A DNA stretch of 64,000 nt from Streptomyces sp. Ag109_O5-10 (GTDB taxonomy: Bacteria; Actinomycetota; Actinomycetes; Streptomycetales; Streptomycetaceae), in the NCBI RefSeq assembly GCF_900105755.1, contig NZ_FNTQ01000001.1, positions 2,046,001 to 2,110,000 on the forward strand. The letters are read 5' to 3'. This document shows, in pieces, positions 17,724-26,159 of the stretch. A program made the translations under genes and the position numbers. Within the stretch, counting starts at the first letter, position 1, and every line of letters begins with the position of its first letter. The notes beneath the pieces were generated by a model. It was not told the DNA's origin. It did no database searches and was given only the letters and a program-made list of their open reading frames with translations.

Positions 17724-18413
17724 CTACTTTCCCCGCCCGGCGCGCTGGTGGTGCGCGCGATCCGCCCGCGCCGCCCGGCGCCCGCGGTACACCTCGGCGA
17801 CGAGGGGGACCAGAGACACGACGACGATCAGTGCCACCAACGGGAGCAGGTAGCGGTCGACGTTGGGGATCGACGACCCGAGCGCGTACCCCGCGAGGGT
17901 GAGGCCGACGCTCCACACGAGCCCGCCGACGGCCTGCCACAGGGTGAACGTCCGTACCGGCACCTCCAGCGCGCCCGCCACCGGATTGAGGACGGTGCGC
18001 ACCACGGGCACGAAACGGGCCAGCACGATGGCCTTGGCATACCCGTAGCCCTCCAGGAGTTCCTCGGCGCGCCTCACTCCTTCGTGCAGTCGCGGGGAGC
18101 GGCTGCGAGCCAGCAGCGCCCCACCGGCCTTCCGCCCGAGCAGGTATCCGCACTGAGCCCCGGCCAGCGCGCCTGCCGCCGCCGCCACGAGCAGGGGGCC
18201 GAGAGAGAGATGCAGGGTTCCCTGCGCCGACCCCGTGCACAGCAGCCCGGCGGTGAACAGCAGGGAGTCACCCGGCAGGAAGAACCCGACCAGCAGTCCT
18301 GTCTCGGCGAACATCACCACCGCGACACCCAGCACGCCGAAGGCCGCCAGCAGGGAGTGGGCGTCGAGCACGTTCACAGCCAACTGGGACGCCGCCGGAA
18401 TCGGTGCCGTCAT
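17724..18413 (-). CDS. DedA family membrane protein
   Basis: 229 residues. Carries the DedA/SNARE-associated hallmarks: ETGLLVGFFLPGDSLLFTAG near the N-terminus, GYLLGRKAGG, and the signature RFVPVVRTVLNPVAGA followed by WQAVGGLVWSVG. DedA proteins act on lipid carriers: some flip undecaprenyl phosphate or phosphatidylethanolamine and support envelope homeostasis. ATG at 18413 with AAAGGAC upstream. It ends 33 bases before the response regulator start, so it could be cotranscribed with the two-component pair. Its role fits the envelope theme of the region. Confidence 0.88.
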   Translation of the reverse strand: MTAPIPAASQLAVNVLDAHSLLAAFGVLGVAVVMFAETGLLVGFFLPGDSLLFTAGLLCTGSAQGTLHLSLGPLLVAAAAGALAGAQCGYLLGRKAGGALLARSRSPRLHEGVRRAEELLEGYGYAKAIVLARFVPVVRTVLNPVAGALEVPVRTFTLWQAVGGLVWSVGLTLAGYALGSSIPNVDRYLLPLVALIVVVSLVPLVAEVYRGRRAARADRAHHQRAGRGK

Positions 18414-18608
18414 GGAGCAGGGTCCTTTCGGTGGATGAGCGCAGACGGACAACTGGCCGGCCAAAGCCTTGTGGACCTCTTCTGGGACCCTGGGCGCCCG
18501 CCGGGAGCATCCGCTCCCGCATGTCACCCTGGCGCGGCCGACGACAGAAGGTCGGCACGGGCCGGAAGGCTGCCAGCTCCTGCGATGCGCCCACCATACG
18601 CCCCGCCT

Positions 18609-18621
18609 CTACGTGATGTAG
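18609..18621. promoter_or_regulatory. BlaI/CopY-like operator CTACG-N3-TGTAG
   Basis: Inverted repeat with four-base perfect arms CTAC/GTAG and the CTAC(A/G)-N3-TGTAG layout shared with the sites at 19628, 22103 and 24792. A further GTAG-overlapping TAG extends it to 18624. It lies ~230 bases before DUF347 paralogue 4. Confidence 0.45.
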
Positions 18622-18743
18622 TAGGCACTCGGGAATCGTACGGAATCTCACATTTCGCCAGGGCGGCCGGGCGGGACGAGAGCGGCGGCGAGCAGTCATA
18701 TCATCTCGATACCCGCCGTGACCAGGGACTTCGGTGAGGCGTT

Positions 18744-18761
18744 CAGGTTGTGGTCAGGTTG
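18744..18761 (+). promoter_or_regulatory. Perfect CAGGTTG-N4-CAGGTTG direct repeat before DUF347 paralogue 4
   Basis: Plus strand, both units perfect (18744-18750 and 18755-18761), 11-base period, 85 bases before the GTG at 18846. It is identical in unit and spacing to the repeat before paralogue 3 on the other strand. Confidence 0.6.
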
Positions 18762-18845
18762 AACGCGCGGCAGTGAAATTCATGCACCAGAAGTACCCAA
18801 GCGACGGTAAAGGAACCGGGGGCAGCGGGAGACGGCCATGTCATC

Positions 18846-19640
18846 GTGCGCATCATGACCACAGACCGTCTCCTCGACGACCGCCCCCTCACCTCCGTGC
18901 GCACCATGGCGAACAAGGTGCCGGAAGTGACCGCCTACTTCTGGATCATCAAGGTTCTCACCACCGGGATGGGCGAGACCGCGTCGGACCTGCTGGCCAA
19001 GGTCCTCGGCCCGGTGCCGGCGGTCGGCCTCGGAGGTCTCGCCCTGGCGCTCTCCCTGGCCGTGCAGTTCGCCGTACGCCGTTACGTCGCCTGGGTCTAC
19101 TGGACGGCCGTCGTCATGGTCAGCGTCTTCGGCACGATGGCCGCCGACGTGCTGCACGTCGGTCTCGGCGTGCCGTACATCGTGTCCACCCCGCTCTTCC
19201 TCGTCACGCTGGCCGCGGTCTTCGCCCTCTGGTACGCCGTCGAGCGCACCCTGTCCATCCACAGCATCACCACGCGCAGCCGGGAGCTCTTCTACTGGGG
19301 CGCCGTGCTGGCCACCTTCGCCCTCGGCACCGCCGCCGGCGACCTCACCGCGACCGCCGGCCTCGGCTACTTCGGCTCGGCCGTCCTCTTCGCCGTGGCG
19401 ATCTGCGTGCCCGCACTCGCCCACCGCTTCGGCATGCTGGCCGCCGTGCCCGCCTTCTGGACGGCGTACGTCATCACCCGCCCGCTGGGCGCATCCCTCG
19501 CCGACTGGATGGCACTCGGGCACACCCGTGGCGGCCTCGGGTTCGGACTCGGTCCGGTCACCCTCGCCTGGACGGTCGCCATCGCCTGCTTCGTCGGCTA
19601 CCTGGCGGTCTCCCGCAAGGACACGTCCTACAGCAAGTAG
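18846..19640 (+). CDS. DUF347 repeat membrane protein (paralogue 4)
   Basis: 264 residues (261 if the ATG at 18855 is used; neither start has a convincing ribosome site). Four DUF347 repeats: NKVPEVTAYFWIIKVLTTGMGETASD, VYWTAVVMVSVFGTMAADV, LFYWGAVLATFALGTAAGD and AFWTAYVITRPLGASLADW. It also has the segment ERTLSIHSITTRSRE between repeats two and three, nearly identical to ERTLSIHSVNTLPRE in paralogue 3, so this loop is a conserved functional part. It is the only copy on the plus strand, separated from the others by the two-component system and the DedA gene. The blaI gene follows 54 bases later. Confidence 0.83.
   Translation: MRIMTTDRLLDDRPLTSVRTMANKVPEVTAYFWIIKVLTTGMGETASDLLAKVLGPVPAVGLGGLALALSLAVQFAVRRYVAWVYWTAVVMVSVFGTMAADVLHVGLGVPYIVSTPLFLVTLAAVFALWYAVERTLSIHSITTRSRELFYWGAVLATFALGTAAGDLTATAGLGYFGSAVLFAVAICVPALAHRFGMLAAVPAFWTAYVITRPLGASLADWMALGHTRGGLGFGLGPVTLAWTVAIACFVGYLAVSRKDTSYSK
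19628..19640. promoter_or_regulatory. BlaI-like operator before blaI (CTACA-N3-AGTAG)
   Basis: Inverted repeat; with flanking bases it is TCCTAC-N5-GTAGGA with perfect six-base arms (19626-19642). It overlaps the last codons and stop of DUF347 paralogue 4 and lies 54 bases before the blaI start, suiting autoregulation as known for BlaI/MecI repressors. Confidence 0.5.
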
Positions 19641-19694
19641 GAGATGGCCGGGTAGCCTGTACGCGAATGACCGCGAGGGAAGGCGGACGGCGAG

Positions 19695-20123
19695 GTGACG
19701 GGCCAGGCGGACGAGGAAGCCCACGAGGCGTCCGGCAGGCGGGCGCGCGGCGAACTGGAGAGCGATGTGCTCGCCGCGCTCTGGGCCGCCGACGGTCCAC
19801 GGACCGCGCGGGAGGTCCGGGAACAGCTGCCGGGCGGCCTCGCCTACACGACCGTGCTCACCATCCTGTCCCGGCTGTATGACAAGGGCATGCTGGTGCG
19901 GCACCGCGAGGGCCGCGGCTACGCCTACGAGCCGGCCCGCGACGAGGCGTCGCACACCGCCCAGCGCATGCACTCCCTGTTGACGGGTGGCTCCGACCGC
20001 CAGGCGGTGCTGGCCCGCTTCGTCTCGGAGCTGTCCGAACAGGACGAACACCTGCTGCATCAGCTGCTGGCCGGGCACGACGACGTACCCCCCGAGAGCC
20101 GGCGTTCGCCCGGAGAGCGGTGA
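19695..20123 (+). CDS. blaI: BlaI/MecI/CopY family transcriptional repressor
   Basis: 142 residues. Winged helix of the penicillinase-repressor family: LESDVLAALWAADGPRTAREV, then AYTTVLTILSRLYDKGMLVRHREGR, and a C-terminal helical dimerisation part. The family member binds TACA/TGTA-type inverted repeats and is inactivated by cleavage triggered by its partner peptidase. That partner, an M56 peptidase, starts 4 bases after its stop. Four inverted repeats of the expected type occur within 6 kb, one just before this gene. The start has no strong ribosome site; GGCGAGG ends about four bases before the listed start, which begins GTGACG. Confidence 0.88.
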   Translation: MTGQADEEAHEASGRRARGELESDVLAALWAADGPRTAREVREQLPGGLAYTTVLTILSRLYDKGMLVRHREGRGYAYEPARDEASHTAQRMHSLLTGGSDRQAVLARFVSELSEQDEHLLHQLLAGHDDVPPESRRSPGER

Positions 20124-20127
20124 GCCG

Positions 20128-21159
20128 GTGCTGATCAGCGTCTACATCCCGTTCCTCGTCACGGCCGCACTCGCCGTGCTCGCACCGCCTGTGGCGCACC
20201 GGCTGCCCCCGCGCCCGGCGGCCCTGGGGCTGGCCTGCGCAGCGCTGGTGACGGCGGCCGGATGGGCGGGATCCCTCGCCCTGCTGGCTTTCACCGGAGT
20301 GGCACAGATCCCGCAGATAGCGGAGGAGGGCCGCTGGTCCGTGTCCGCGCTGCGCTCCCAGGATCCCGTCTACGCCGTGGTCGCGGCCGTCAGCACCCTG
20401 GTGCTCGCGGTGTGTGTCGTCTCCCTCGGCGTGGCCGCCGTCCGGCAGGGCCGCCACCTGCTGCGGGCCCGGCGGGAGTGCGCCGCCCTGCCCGGACACA
20501 CGGAGCTGGCCGTGGTCGACGACGATGCCCCGCTGGCCTTCGCACTGCCTGGGTCACCGGGCCGGATCGTGGTCTCCCGGGGGATGCTGCGCCGTCTCGG
20601 TGACGCCGAGCGCGAGGCACTCCTCGCCCACGAGCGGGCGCATCTGCGCGGGCGTCACCACGTCTTCCAGAGCGTGTGGCGGCTCACGGCCGCCCTGAAC
20701 CCGTTGCTGCGACCGGTGGCCGTCGCGGGCGACTTCGTCCTGGAGCGCTGGGCCGACGAGGAGGCCGCCGAGCGGGTCGGCGACCGTACGGTCGTCGCCC
20801 ACGCCGTGGGCCGCGCCGCCCTGGCGTCCGCCGGTGCCTCCCGTCCCGCCGCGCTGGCCGCGACCGGCGGGGTGGTGCCCCAGCGGGTACGGGCCCTGCT
20901 GGCCCCGCCGCCGGCCCGTCGCCGCCTGCCCTTGCTGGCGGGCGCTCTGCTGTTGGCCGTCTGCTGCGCGAGCCTGGCCAACGCCGCCTCGGACAGCGAC
21001 CGCATGCTGGACAGCGCGCAGTACGCGCTGTGCAGGGGGCAGGCCGGTGCGGCCACCGCCGCTGCCGCGCCGACCGGCCACGGGGACGCCCTTGGGCACG
21101 GACCGGAGGGCTGCCGTGCCGCCCCTGATCGTCCGGACCACGCGGAGCGGCACTTCTGA
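20128..21159 (+). CDS. M56 family (BlaR1-like) membrane metallopeptidase
   Basis: 343 residues from GTG 20128. N-terminal hydrophobic segments, then the zinc-protease motif in LLAHERAHLRGRHH (HExxH) and the downstream ERWADEEAAERV, which supplies the third ligand. It ends with one more hydrophobic segment (LPLLAGALLLAVCCASLANAA) and a short tail. It lacks the penicillin-binding sensor domain of true BlaR1, as usual in actinobacteria, so what triggers it is unknown. Coupled to blaI (4-base gap): expected role is to cleave or release BlaI on envelope stress. Confidence 0.87.
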   Translation: MLISVYIPFLVTAALAVLAPPVAHRLPPRPAALGLACAALVTAAGWAGSLALLAFTGVAQIPQIAEEGRWSVSALRSQDPVYAVVAAVSTLVLAVCVVSLGVAAVRQGRHLLRARRECAALPGHTELAVVDDDAPLAFALPGSPGRIVVSRGMLRRLGDAEREALLAHERAHLRGRHHVFQSVWRLTAALNPLLRPVAVAGDFVLERWADEEAAERVGDRTVVAHAVGRAALASAGASRPAALAATGGVVPQRVRALLAPPPARRRLPLLAGALLLAVCCASLANAASDSDRMLDSAQYALCRGQAGAATAAAAPTGHGDALGHGPEGCRAAPDRPDHAERHF

Positions 21160-21268
21160 CCTGCCGGGCGGCGGTCCTCTGCCCTCTGCCGCCGGCCCCC
21201 TGGTCCTGGTCGTTCCGGGCCGCCGCAAGAGGTCAAGAGGTTACGAGGTCACGCCGTCGGGTGGGTGG

Positions 21269-21946
21269 TCACAGTGGATCCCCGGCCGAAGCGGCCTCCC
21301 GGGCCGGCGTCGTGGTGGCGGCGAGCTCGGCCGCCAGCAGGGGGCGCAGCGGGCCGTGGCTCAGGGAGCCGACCAGCGGGGTGGCCCAGCGGCCCAACGC
21401 CGAGCTGACGAGGAAGGCGACCGGGAGGGCGACGGCGGCGGAGCCGAGGACGTCGTGGGGGTAGTGGGCGCCGACGTAGACCCGGCTGAAGCCCTCCACC
21501 ACGGCGAACACGGCGGCGACGGCGCTCAGCCGGCGGTCGAGCAGGAAGAGCGCCGCCACGGTCGCCGCGGCGACGGTGGCGTGCCCGCTGGGGAAGGCGT
21601 AGTCCGAAGGTGCCGGGCAGGTGTCGACGATGAAGGCGTGGGGCATCGACCGGCAGGGCCGCACCTCCGCGACGAGCTTCTTGACGACCTCGGCGACGGC
21701 GAAGGCTGTCAGGACGGCGACCGGCGCGGCCAGCGCGAGGGTCATCGCCCGCGGGCCACGGCGCCGTGCGGTCCACCAGCCCGCGATCATGAGGACGGCG
21801 AAGACCCCGAGACCAAGGTTGGTCCACACCTCCATGGGCGTGTTGAGCCACTTGGTGTCACGGGCGAAATCGGTGACCGAGGTGAACAACGAGCCGTCGA
21901 TGCCGGATCCGTCGAGGGCCGATTGCGCGGTGGCGGCCGCGGCCAT
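21269..21946 (-). CDS. PAP2 superfamily phosphatase (undecaprenyl-pyrophosphatase-like)
   Basis: 225 residues with about five to six hydrophobic segments. The three phosphatase motifs are present: KKLVAEVRP (KxxxxxxRP), PSGH, and SRVYVGAHYPHDV (SRxxxxxHxxxD). The likely substrate is a lipid pyrophosphate such as undecaprenyl pyrophosphate, recycled during peptidoglycan synthesis; other lipid phosphates cannot be excluded. ATG at 21946 with AAGGA upstream. A BlaI-like operator lies 157 bases upstream at 22103-22115, which ties it to the neighbouring BlaI regulon. Confidence 0.88.
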   Translation of the reverse strand: MAAAATAQSALDGSGIDGSLFTSVTDFARDTKWLNTPMEVWTNLGLGVFAVLMIAGWWTARRRGPRAMTLALAAPVAVLTAFAVAEVVKKLVAEVRPCRSMPHAFIVDTCPAPSDYAFPSGHATVAAATVAALFLLDRRLSAVAAVFAVVEGFSRVYVGAHYPHDVLGSAAVALPVAFLVSSALGRWATPLVGSLSHGPLRPLLAAELAATTTPAREAASAGDPL

Positions 21947-22294
21947 AGCGGGAGGTCCTTCCGTCCTTGTGAATGCGCCGCGTGCTCACGGGTTGAGCGG
22001 GCGGCGATGGGGATACGGGCTGCGTCGCCGGTCACCTCGCGCCTGCGAGGTGACGCGCGAACGACATGGCGACGACGCCTGAGTGTCCACCCGGTTAATC
22101 TACTACATCTTGTAGATCCAAGGCGGGGCCGTTGACCTGCCGGAGCGAGGACCGTCGCCCCCCGCGAACACGGCGTCCCCGGCCTGCCCTGCGGCTGGGG
22201 ACGCTCCCTCCGGGCCACCACGCGCGTCGGCCGCGTTCCGCCATGACCCGGGCAGGAATCGGACCGCGGTTGCAGCCGCGGGCGATGCGACGGC
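21947..22294. promoter_or_regulatory. Promoter region of the PAP2 gene
   Basis: 348 bases between the PAP2 start and the end of the penicillin-binding protein gene. Contains the BlaI-like operator. The only AT-richer segment is 22094-22120, centred on that operator. The remainder is GC-rich and no gene was recognised. Confidence 0.5.
22103..22115. promoter_or_regulatory. BlaI-like operator CTACA-N3-TGTAG before PAP2 gene
   Basis: Perfect inverted repeat CTACA/TGTAG around TCT. It is the best of the four sites and sits in a short AT-rich patch upstream of the minus-strand PAP2 gene. Confidence 0.6.
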
Positions 22295-24751
22295 TCAGGG
22301 CCGGCCGCGGACGCCCCCCGGCGCCGGTGTGCTGCCCGTCGGCGTGGGTGTGGGTGAGGTGTTGCCGCCGGTCGTGCCGCCGAGGAGGCCGCCGCCGGTA
22401 CCGGCGGTGGTTCCGGAGGTGTCGGTCGGAGTCGGACGGACACAGTGCCGCCCGTGCCCGCGGCACGGTGCGGTGGTGGGGGTCGGAGTGGCCGACACGG
22501 TCGGGGTGGCCGAGGGTGTGCTCTGGGTCACGGTGGCGGAGGGGGTGGGCGAGGGCGCGCCGAGTTCGTCCGTGGACTGGCCGAGCGCGGGTGCGGGCGG
22601 GAACTGCTGGACCGGCTGCCCCTGGAGGGCGGCGGTCATGTAGCCGGTCCACACCTCGGTGGGCATGTCGGCGCCGAAGACCTTGGCGTAGCCGCCGACG
22701 CCCTGCATCGACTGGAGGCCGGCGTTCTTCGGATCCTCCTTGAACATGCTCACGGCCGTGGTCAGTTGCGGGGTGTAGCCGATGAACCAGGCGGACTTGT
22801 AGTCGTCGGTCGTACCGGTCTTGCCGGCTGCCGGGCGGCCCAGGGCCTGGGCATTGGTACCGGTGCCGCTCTTGACGACGCCTCGGAGGACGTCGGTGAC
22901 GGTGTCGGCGGTCGAGGCGGGCATGGCCGTGGTGCCCTTGGGCTTGTCGAAGCCGGCCAGCTGCCGGCCGTCGGCGACGACCTTGGTCACCGAGTACGGC
23001 TCGTGCTGGACCCCGCCGTCGTCGAAGGTGGCGTACACGTCCGCCATCCGGATCGCCGACGGTGTGGAGGTACCGATGTAGAAGCCCGGGGTGTCGTACT
23101 GCAGGCTGGTGCGCAGGAGCCCCGCCTTCAGGGCCTCGTCCTCCACGTTGTGGTAGCCGACGTACTCGCCGAGCTGGACGTAGGGGGTGTTGACCGACTG
23201 CTCCATCGCCTTGCGCAGGGTGATGTACCCCCACTTCGTGGACACGTCGTTGCGCTGGTGCAGGAGACCGGTCGGGTCGTTCGAGTCCGGCAGCTCCTGG
23301 CCCTGCTGGTTCTTGATGGTGATGCCGTCGTCGCCGTCGAACTTCGAGGCCGGGGTGACCGGTGAGGGCGCCTGCCCCGGGGAGAGGACGGCGCCGTGGT
23401 CGAGCGCGGCGGCCAGGTCGACGGGCTTGAAGGTGGAGCCGACCGGCACACCGGTCGCGTCCGCGTTGTCCGTCCAGTGCCCCTTGTTCCAGCCGGCCCC
23501 GCCGTACAGCGCCACGATCGCGCCGGTGGACGGATCGATCGACGCCGCGCCGACCTGGACGTCCTTGTCGGCCGTGCGGTGCCGCGGATCGAGATGCTTT
23601 CGCTCCATCGTCGCGACGGACGCCGACAGGGCGCCGACCCTCTTCTTGTCGAAGGTGGTGAAGATCTGGTAGCCGCCGTGGCCCAGCTGCTGGTCCGTGA
23701 GGGACGTGTGGGCCTCGACGTATTTCTCCGCGGCCTGCACCAGGTACCCGGTCTGCCCGGCCATGCCCGCCGACGGCGCGTACGGCTTGGGCGTGGGGAA
23801 GCCCGCCGCGAGGTACTGCTGTTCCTGGGCGTCGGTGATCTTGTGGATCTTGGCCATCCGGGCCAGCACGTACGTCCAGCGGGCCTTGGCCTGGGCCTTG
23901 GCCTGCGGATCGGTGTCGGCGTGCATCAGCAGGCTCGGCTCGTTGACCGCGGCGGCGATGAAGGCACCCTGGCTGACGTTCAGCTGGAAGGCGTGCACGT
24001 GGTAGTAGGTACGGGCCGCGGCCTCGATGCCGTAGGCGTCCCGGCCGTAGTAGCAGGTGTTGAGGTATCCCTGCAGGATCTGCTGCTTGGACAGCTGGCC
24101 GCCGATCTTCAGGGAGATCATGATCTCCCTGAGCTTGCGGGTGACCGACTGGTCCTGGCTGAGGTAGGTGTTCTTCACGAACTGCTGGGTGATGGTGGAC
24201 CCCGACTGCACCTCACCTCCCGTGGCCATGTGGTAGACGGCCCGGAGCATGCCCTGCGTGTCGACGCCCGGATCGGTGTAGAAGGTCGCGTTCTCCGCGG
24301 CGAGGAAGTCCCACTGCACGAGCTTCGGCACCTGGGCGAGGTCGACGTTCTGCCGGTTGGTGGCCCCCTGGGTGGTCATCACCGAGCCGTCCGACCAGTA
24401 GTAGGTGTTGCTCTGCGCCTGCGTACTGGGGTTCGCACTGGGAATGGTCGTGGTGGCGTAGGCGTAGCCGAACAGCCCCAGCAGGCCGCCGACGAAAAGC
24501 AGGAAAGTGCCGGACACCAGCTTCCACGACGGCAGCCACCGCCGGACACCGCGTCGTCCGGCGCGCGGGTAGTCGATCAGGCTCCGCCGGCCGGGCCGTG
24601 CGACGTTCGCATGTCGGGTGCCGGCAGTTCGGCGGGCGCGCCCGCCCCGGGACTGCGCAGCCCTGCGCGCCGCGGCCCGGCCACCGTTGTGCATGCCGTC
24701 AGGGGCGGACGGTATGGTCCGCCCCGACGATCGGCGCCGGTGTTCGCTCAT
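22295..24751 (-). CDS. Class A penicillin-binding protein (bifunctional transglycosylase/transpeptidase)
   Basis: 818 residues. Basic cytoplasmic tail, one transmembrane segment (~residues 74-94), GT51 transglycosylase domain (AAENATFYTDPGVD, SGSTITQQFVKN, RKLREI, YLNTCYYGRDAYGIEAAA) and a transpeptidase with active-site STFK, SVN and KTGT motifs. A Ser/Thr/Pro/Gly-rich tail of ~100 residues ends the protein. It polymerises and cross-links peptidoglycan. The usual GT51 His of FxxHxGxD is replaced (FYTDPGVD). Start ATG 24751 is chosen over GTG 24760 because GAGGAG lies eight bases before it. A BlaI-like operator lies 40 bases upstream. Confidence 0.92.
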   Translation of the reverse strand: MSEHRRRSSGRTIPSAPDGMHNGGRAAARRAAQSRGGRARRTAGTRHANVARPGRRSLIDYPRAGRRGVRRWLPSWKLVSGTFLLFVGGLLGLFGYAYATTTIPSANPSTQAQSNTYYWSDGSVMTTQGATNRQNVDLAQVPKLVQWDFLAAENATFYTDPGVDTQGMLRAVYHMATGGEVQSGSTITQQFVKNTYLSQDQSVTRKLREIMISLKIGGQLSKQQILQGYLNTCYYGRDAYGIEAAARTYYHVHAFQLNVSQGAFIAAAVNEPSLLMHADTDPQAKAQAKARWTYVLARMAKIHKITDAQEQQYLAAGFPTPKPYAPSAGMAGQTGYLVQAAEKYVEAHTSLTDQQLGHGGYQIFTTFDKKRVGALSASVATMERKHLDPRHRTADKDVQVGAASIDPSTGAIVALYGGAGWNKGHWTDNADATGVPVGSTFKPVDLAAALDHGAVLSPGQAPSPVTPASKFDGDDGITIKNQQGQELPDSNDPTGLLHQRNDVSTKWGYITLRKAMEQSVNTPYVQLGEYVGYHNVEDEALKAGLLRTSLQYDTPGFYIGTSTPSAIRMADVYATFDDGGVQHEPYSVTKVVADGRQLAGFDKPKGTTAMPASTADTVTDVLRGVVKSGTGTNAQALGRPAAGKTGTTDDYKSAWFIGYTPQLTTAVSMFKEDPKNAGLQSMQGVGGYAKVFGADMPTEVWTGYMTAALQGQPVQQFPPAPALGQSTDELGAPSPTPSATVTQSTPSATPTVSATPTPTTAPCRGHGRHCVRPTPTDTSGTTAGTGGGLLGGTTGGNTSPTPTPTGSTPAPGGVRGRP

Positions 24752-24791
24752 TCTCGCCACTCCTCAGTCGGGGCCCCACCCCCACCCTCTC

Positions 24792-24804
24792 CTACATGTT
24801 GTAA
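24792..24804. promoter_or_regulatory. BlaI-like operator CTACA-N3-TGTAA before the PBP gene
   Basis: One mismatch to the perfect site at 22103. It lies 41 bases before the ATG of the penicillin-binding protein, overlapping the likely promoter, in a short AT-rich patch (24792-24810). Confidence 0.55.
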
Positions 24805-24854
24805 GAGTAAGCTGCTCCCGCACCGCGCAGACAACCGGCCCCCTGCGGCCCCGG

Positions 24855-26159
24855 TCAGAGGCCGGGCTGCCGCTCCCGCTCCGCCGGGACCGGAGCAAAG
24901 GGTGAGCCGGTCACCGGGGTCGGCTCCGTGATGCGAATCCGCCGTCGGGTTCGGCTCCCGAACAGGACGGAGAGCGCGAGCGCGGTGGCGAGCGAGACGA
25001 CCCCGCCCAGGACCAGGGTGAAGCGGGCGCCGAGAGTGTCGGACACCAGACCGACCAGCGGTGCGCCGACGGGGGTGCCGCCGAGGAGCACGAGGAAGTA
25101 GACGGACAGGACGCGGCCCCGCAGCGGTGGGTCGGCATGGAGCTGGATGAGCGCGTTGGCGGTGGTGGTCACGGTCACCGCGGCACATCCGGTGACGAAC
25201 AGCAGGACCAGGAACGAGCCGTAGCCCGGCATGAGGCCCTGCGCGACCTCCAGTGCGCCGAAGCCGATCGTGGCGGAGACCAGACGGCGCACGGTGGGGG
25301 GCCTGCCGTGGTTGGCCCAGTGGATCGCGCCCAGGAGGCTGCCCAGAGCATAGGCGGCGGAGAGGTAGCCGAAGGTGGCGGCGCCCGTGTGGAACACCGT
25401 GAGGGCGACGAGCGAGACGGTGACCTGGAAGTTGAGACCGAAGGTGCCGACGAAGGCGACGAGGGTGACCGGCAGCAGCAGTTCCGGGGTTGCGGCGATG
25501 TGGCGGAGTGCCTCGCGCGCTCGGGTGCGGCCCGGTCGCGCGCGGACAGCGACGTCCGGTACGTCGGTCCGGATGGTGATCAGGCCGTAGAGGACGGCCA
25601 GGTACGAGGCGGTGTTCAGGAGGAACACCGGGCCCGTGCCGAAGGCCGCGACGGCCAGGCCGGCGAGGGCCGGCCCGATGGCGCGGGCCGTGTTGAACTG
25701 GGCGGCGTTCAGGCTGACCGCGCTGGCCGCGCGCTCGTGGGAGACGAGTTCGCAGATGTAGGCGTTGCGGGCGGGACTGTCCACGGCGGTGGCGGTGCCG
25801 AGGGCGAAGGCCAGCGCGTAGAGGGACGGCAGGTTCACCGCTCCGGTCACCGTGAGCAGTCCCAGCAGGAGCGACTGGGCGGCCATCGCCGTCTGGGTCA
25901 GGAGCAGCGTCCGCCGCTTGGGGTACCGGTCGGCGAGCACGCCCCCGGTCAGGCCGAGCAGGGTCTGCGGCAGGAACTGCAGCGCGGTCACGATGCCGAC
26001 CGCGCTGCCGCTGTTGCCGGTGGTGTGGAGGACGAGCAGGTCCTGGGCGGCGCGCTGCATCCACGTGCCGATGTTGGAGACCAGCTGTCCGAGCAGGTAG
26101 CGCCGGAAGCCGGGGACGGCGAGCGCGTGCGTCGCCGGCAGGCGGAAGACGGCGTTCAT
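24855..26159 (-). CDS. MFS transporter, probable siderophore exporter
   Basis: 434 residues, 12 hydrophobic segments in two bundles of six, with MFS motif A (GGVLADRYPKRRTLLL). Similar to the MFS-3 / enterobactin-exporter-like group (FRRYLLGQLVSNIGTWMQRAAQD is typical of its N-terminus). Overlaps the decarboxylase stop (ATGA), so it is the last gene of the NIS siderophore operon and most likely secretes the product. The same gene pairing is known from staphyloferrin A and vibrioferrin loci. Confidence 0.85.
   Translation of the reverse strand: MNAVFRLPATHALAVPGFRRYLLGQLVSNIGTWMQRAAQDLLVLHTTGNSGSAVGIVTALQFLPQTLLGLTGGVLADRYPKRRTLLLTQTAMAAQSLLLGLLTVTGAVNLPSLYALAFALGTATAVDSPARNAYICELVSHERAASAVSLNAAQFNTARAIGPALAGLAVAAFGTGPVFLLNTASYLAVLYGLITIRTDVPDVAVRARPGRTRAREALRHIAATPELLLPVTLVAFVGTFGLNFQVTVSLVALTVFHTGAATFGYLSAAYALGSLLGAIHWANHGRPPTVRRLVSATIGFGALEVAQGLMPGYGSFLVLLFVTGCAAVTVTTTANALIQLHADPPLRGRVLSVYFLVLLGGTPVGAPLVGLVSDTLGARFTLVLGGVVSLATALALSVLFGSRTRRRIRITEPTPVTGSPFAPVPAERERQPGL

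Larger units (their letters stand above)
18414..18845. promoter_or_regulatory. Divergent promoter region between dedA-like gene and DUF347 paralogue 4
   Basis: 432 bases without a gene. It holds the BlaI-like inverted repeat at 18609-18621 and the CAGGTTG direct repeats at 18744-18761, listed separately. No clear -35/-10 pair was recognised. The stretch 18620-18660 is AT-richer than its surroundings (TCGTACGGAATCTCACATTTC), as expected of a promoter. Confidence 0.5.
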
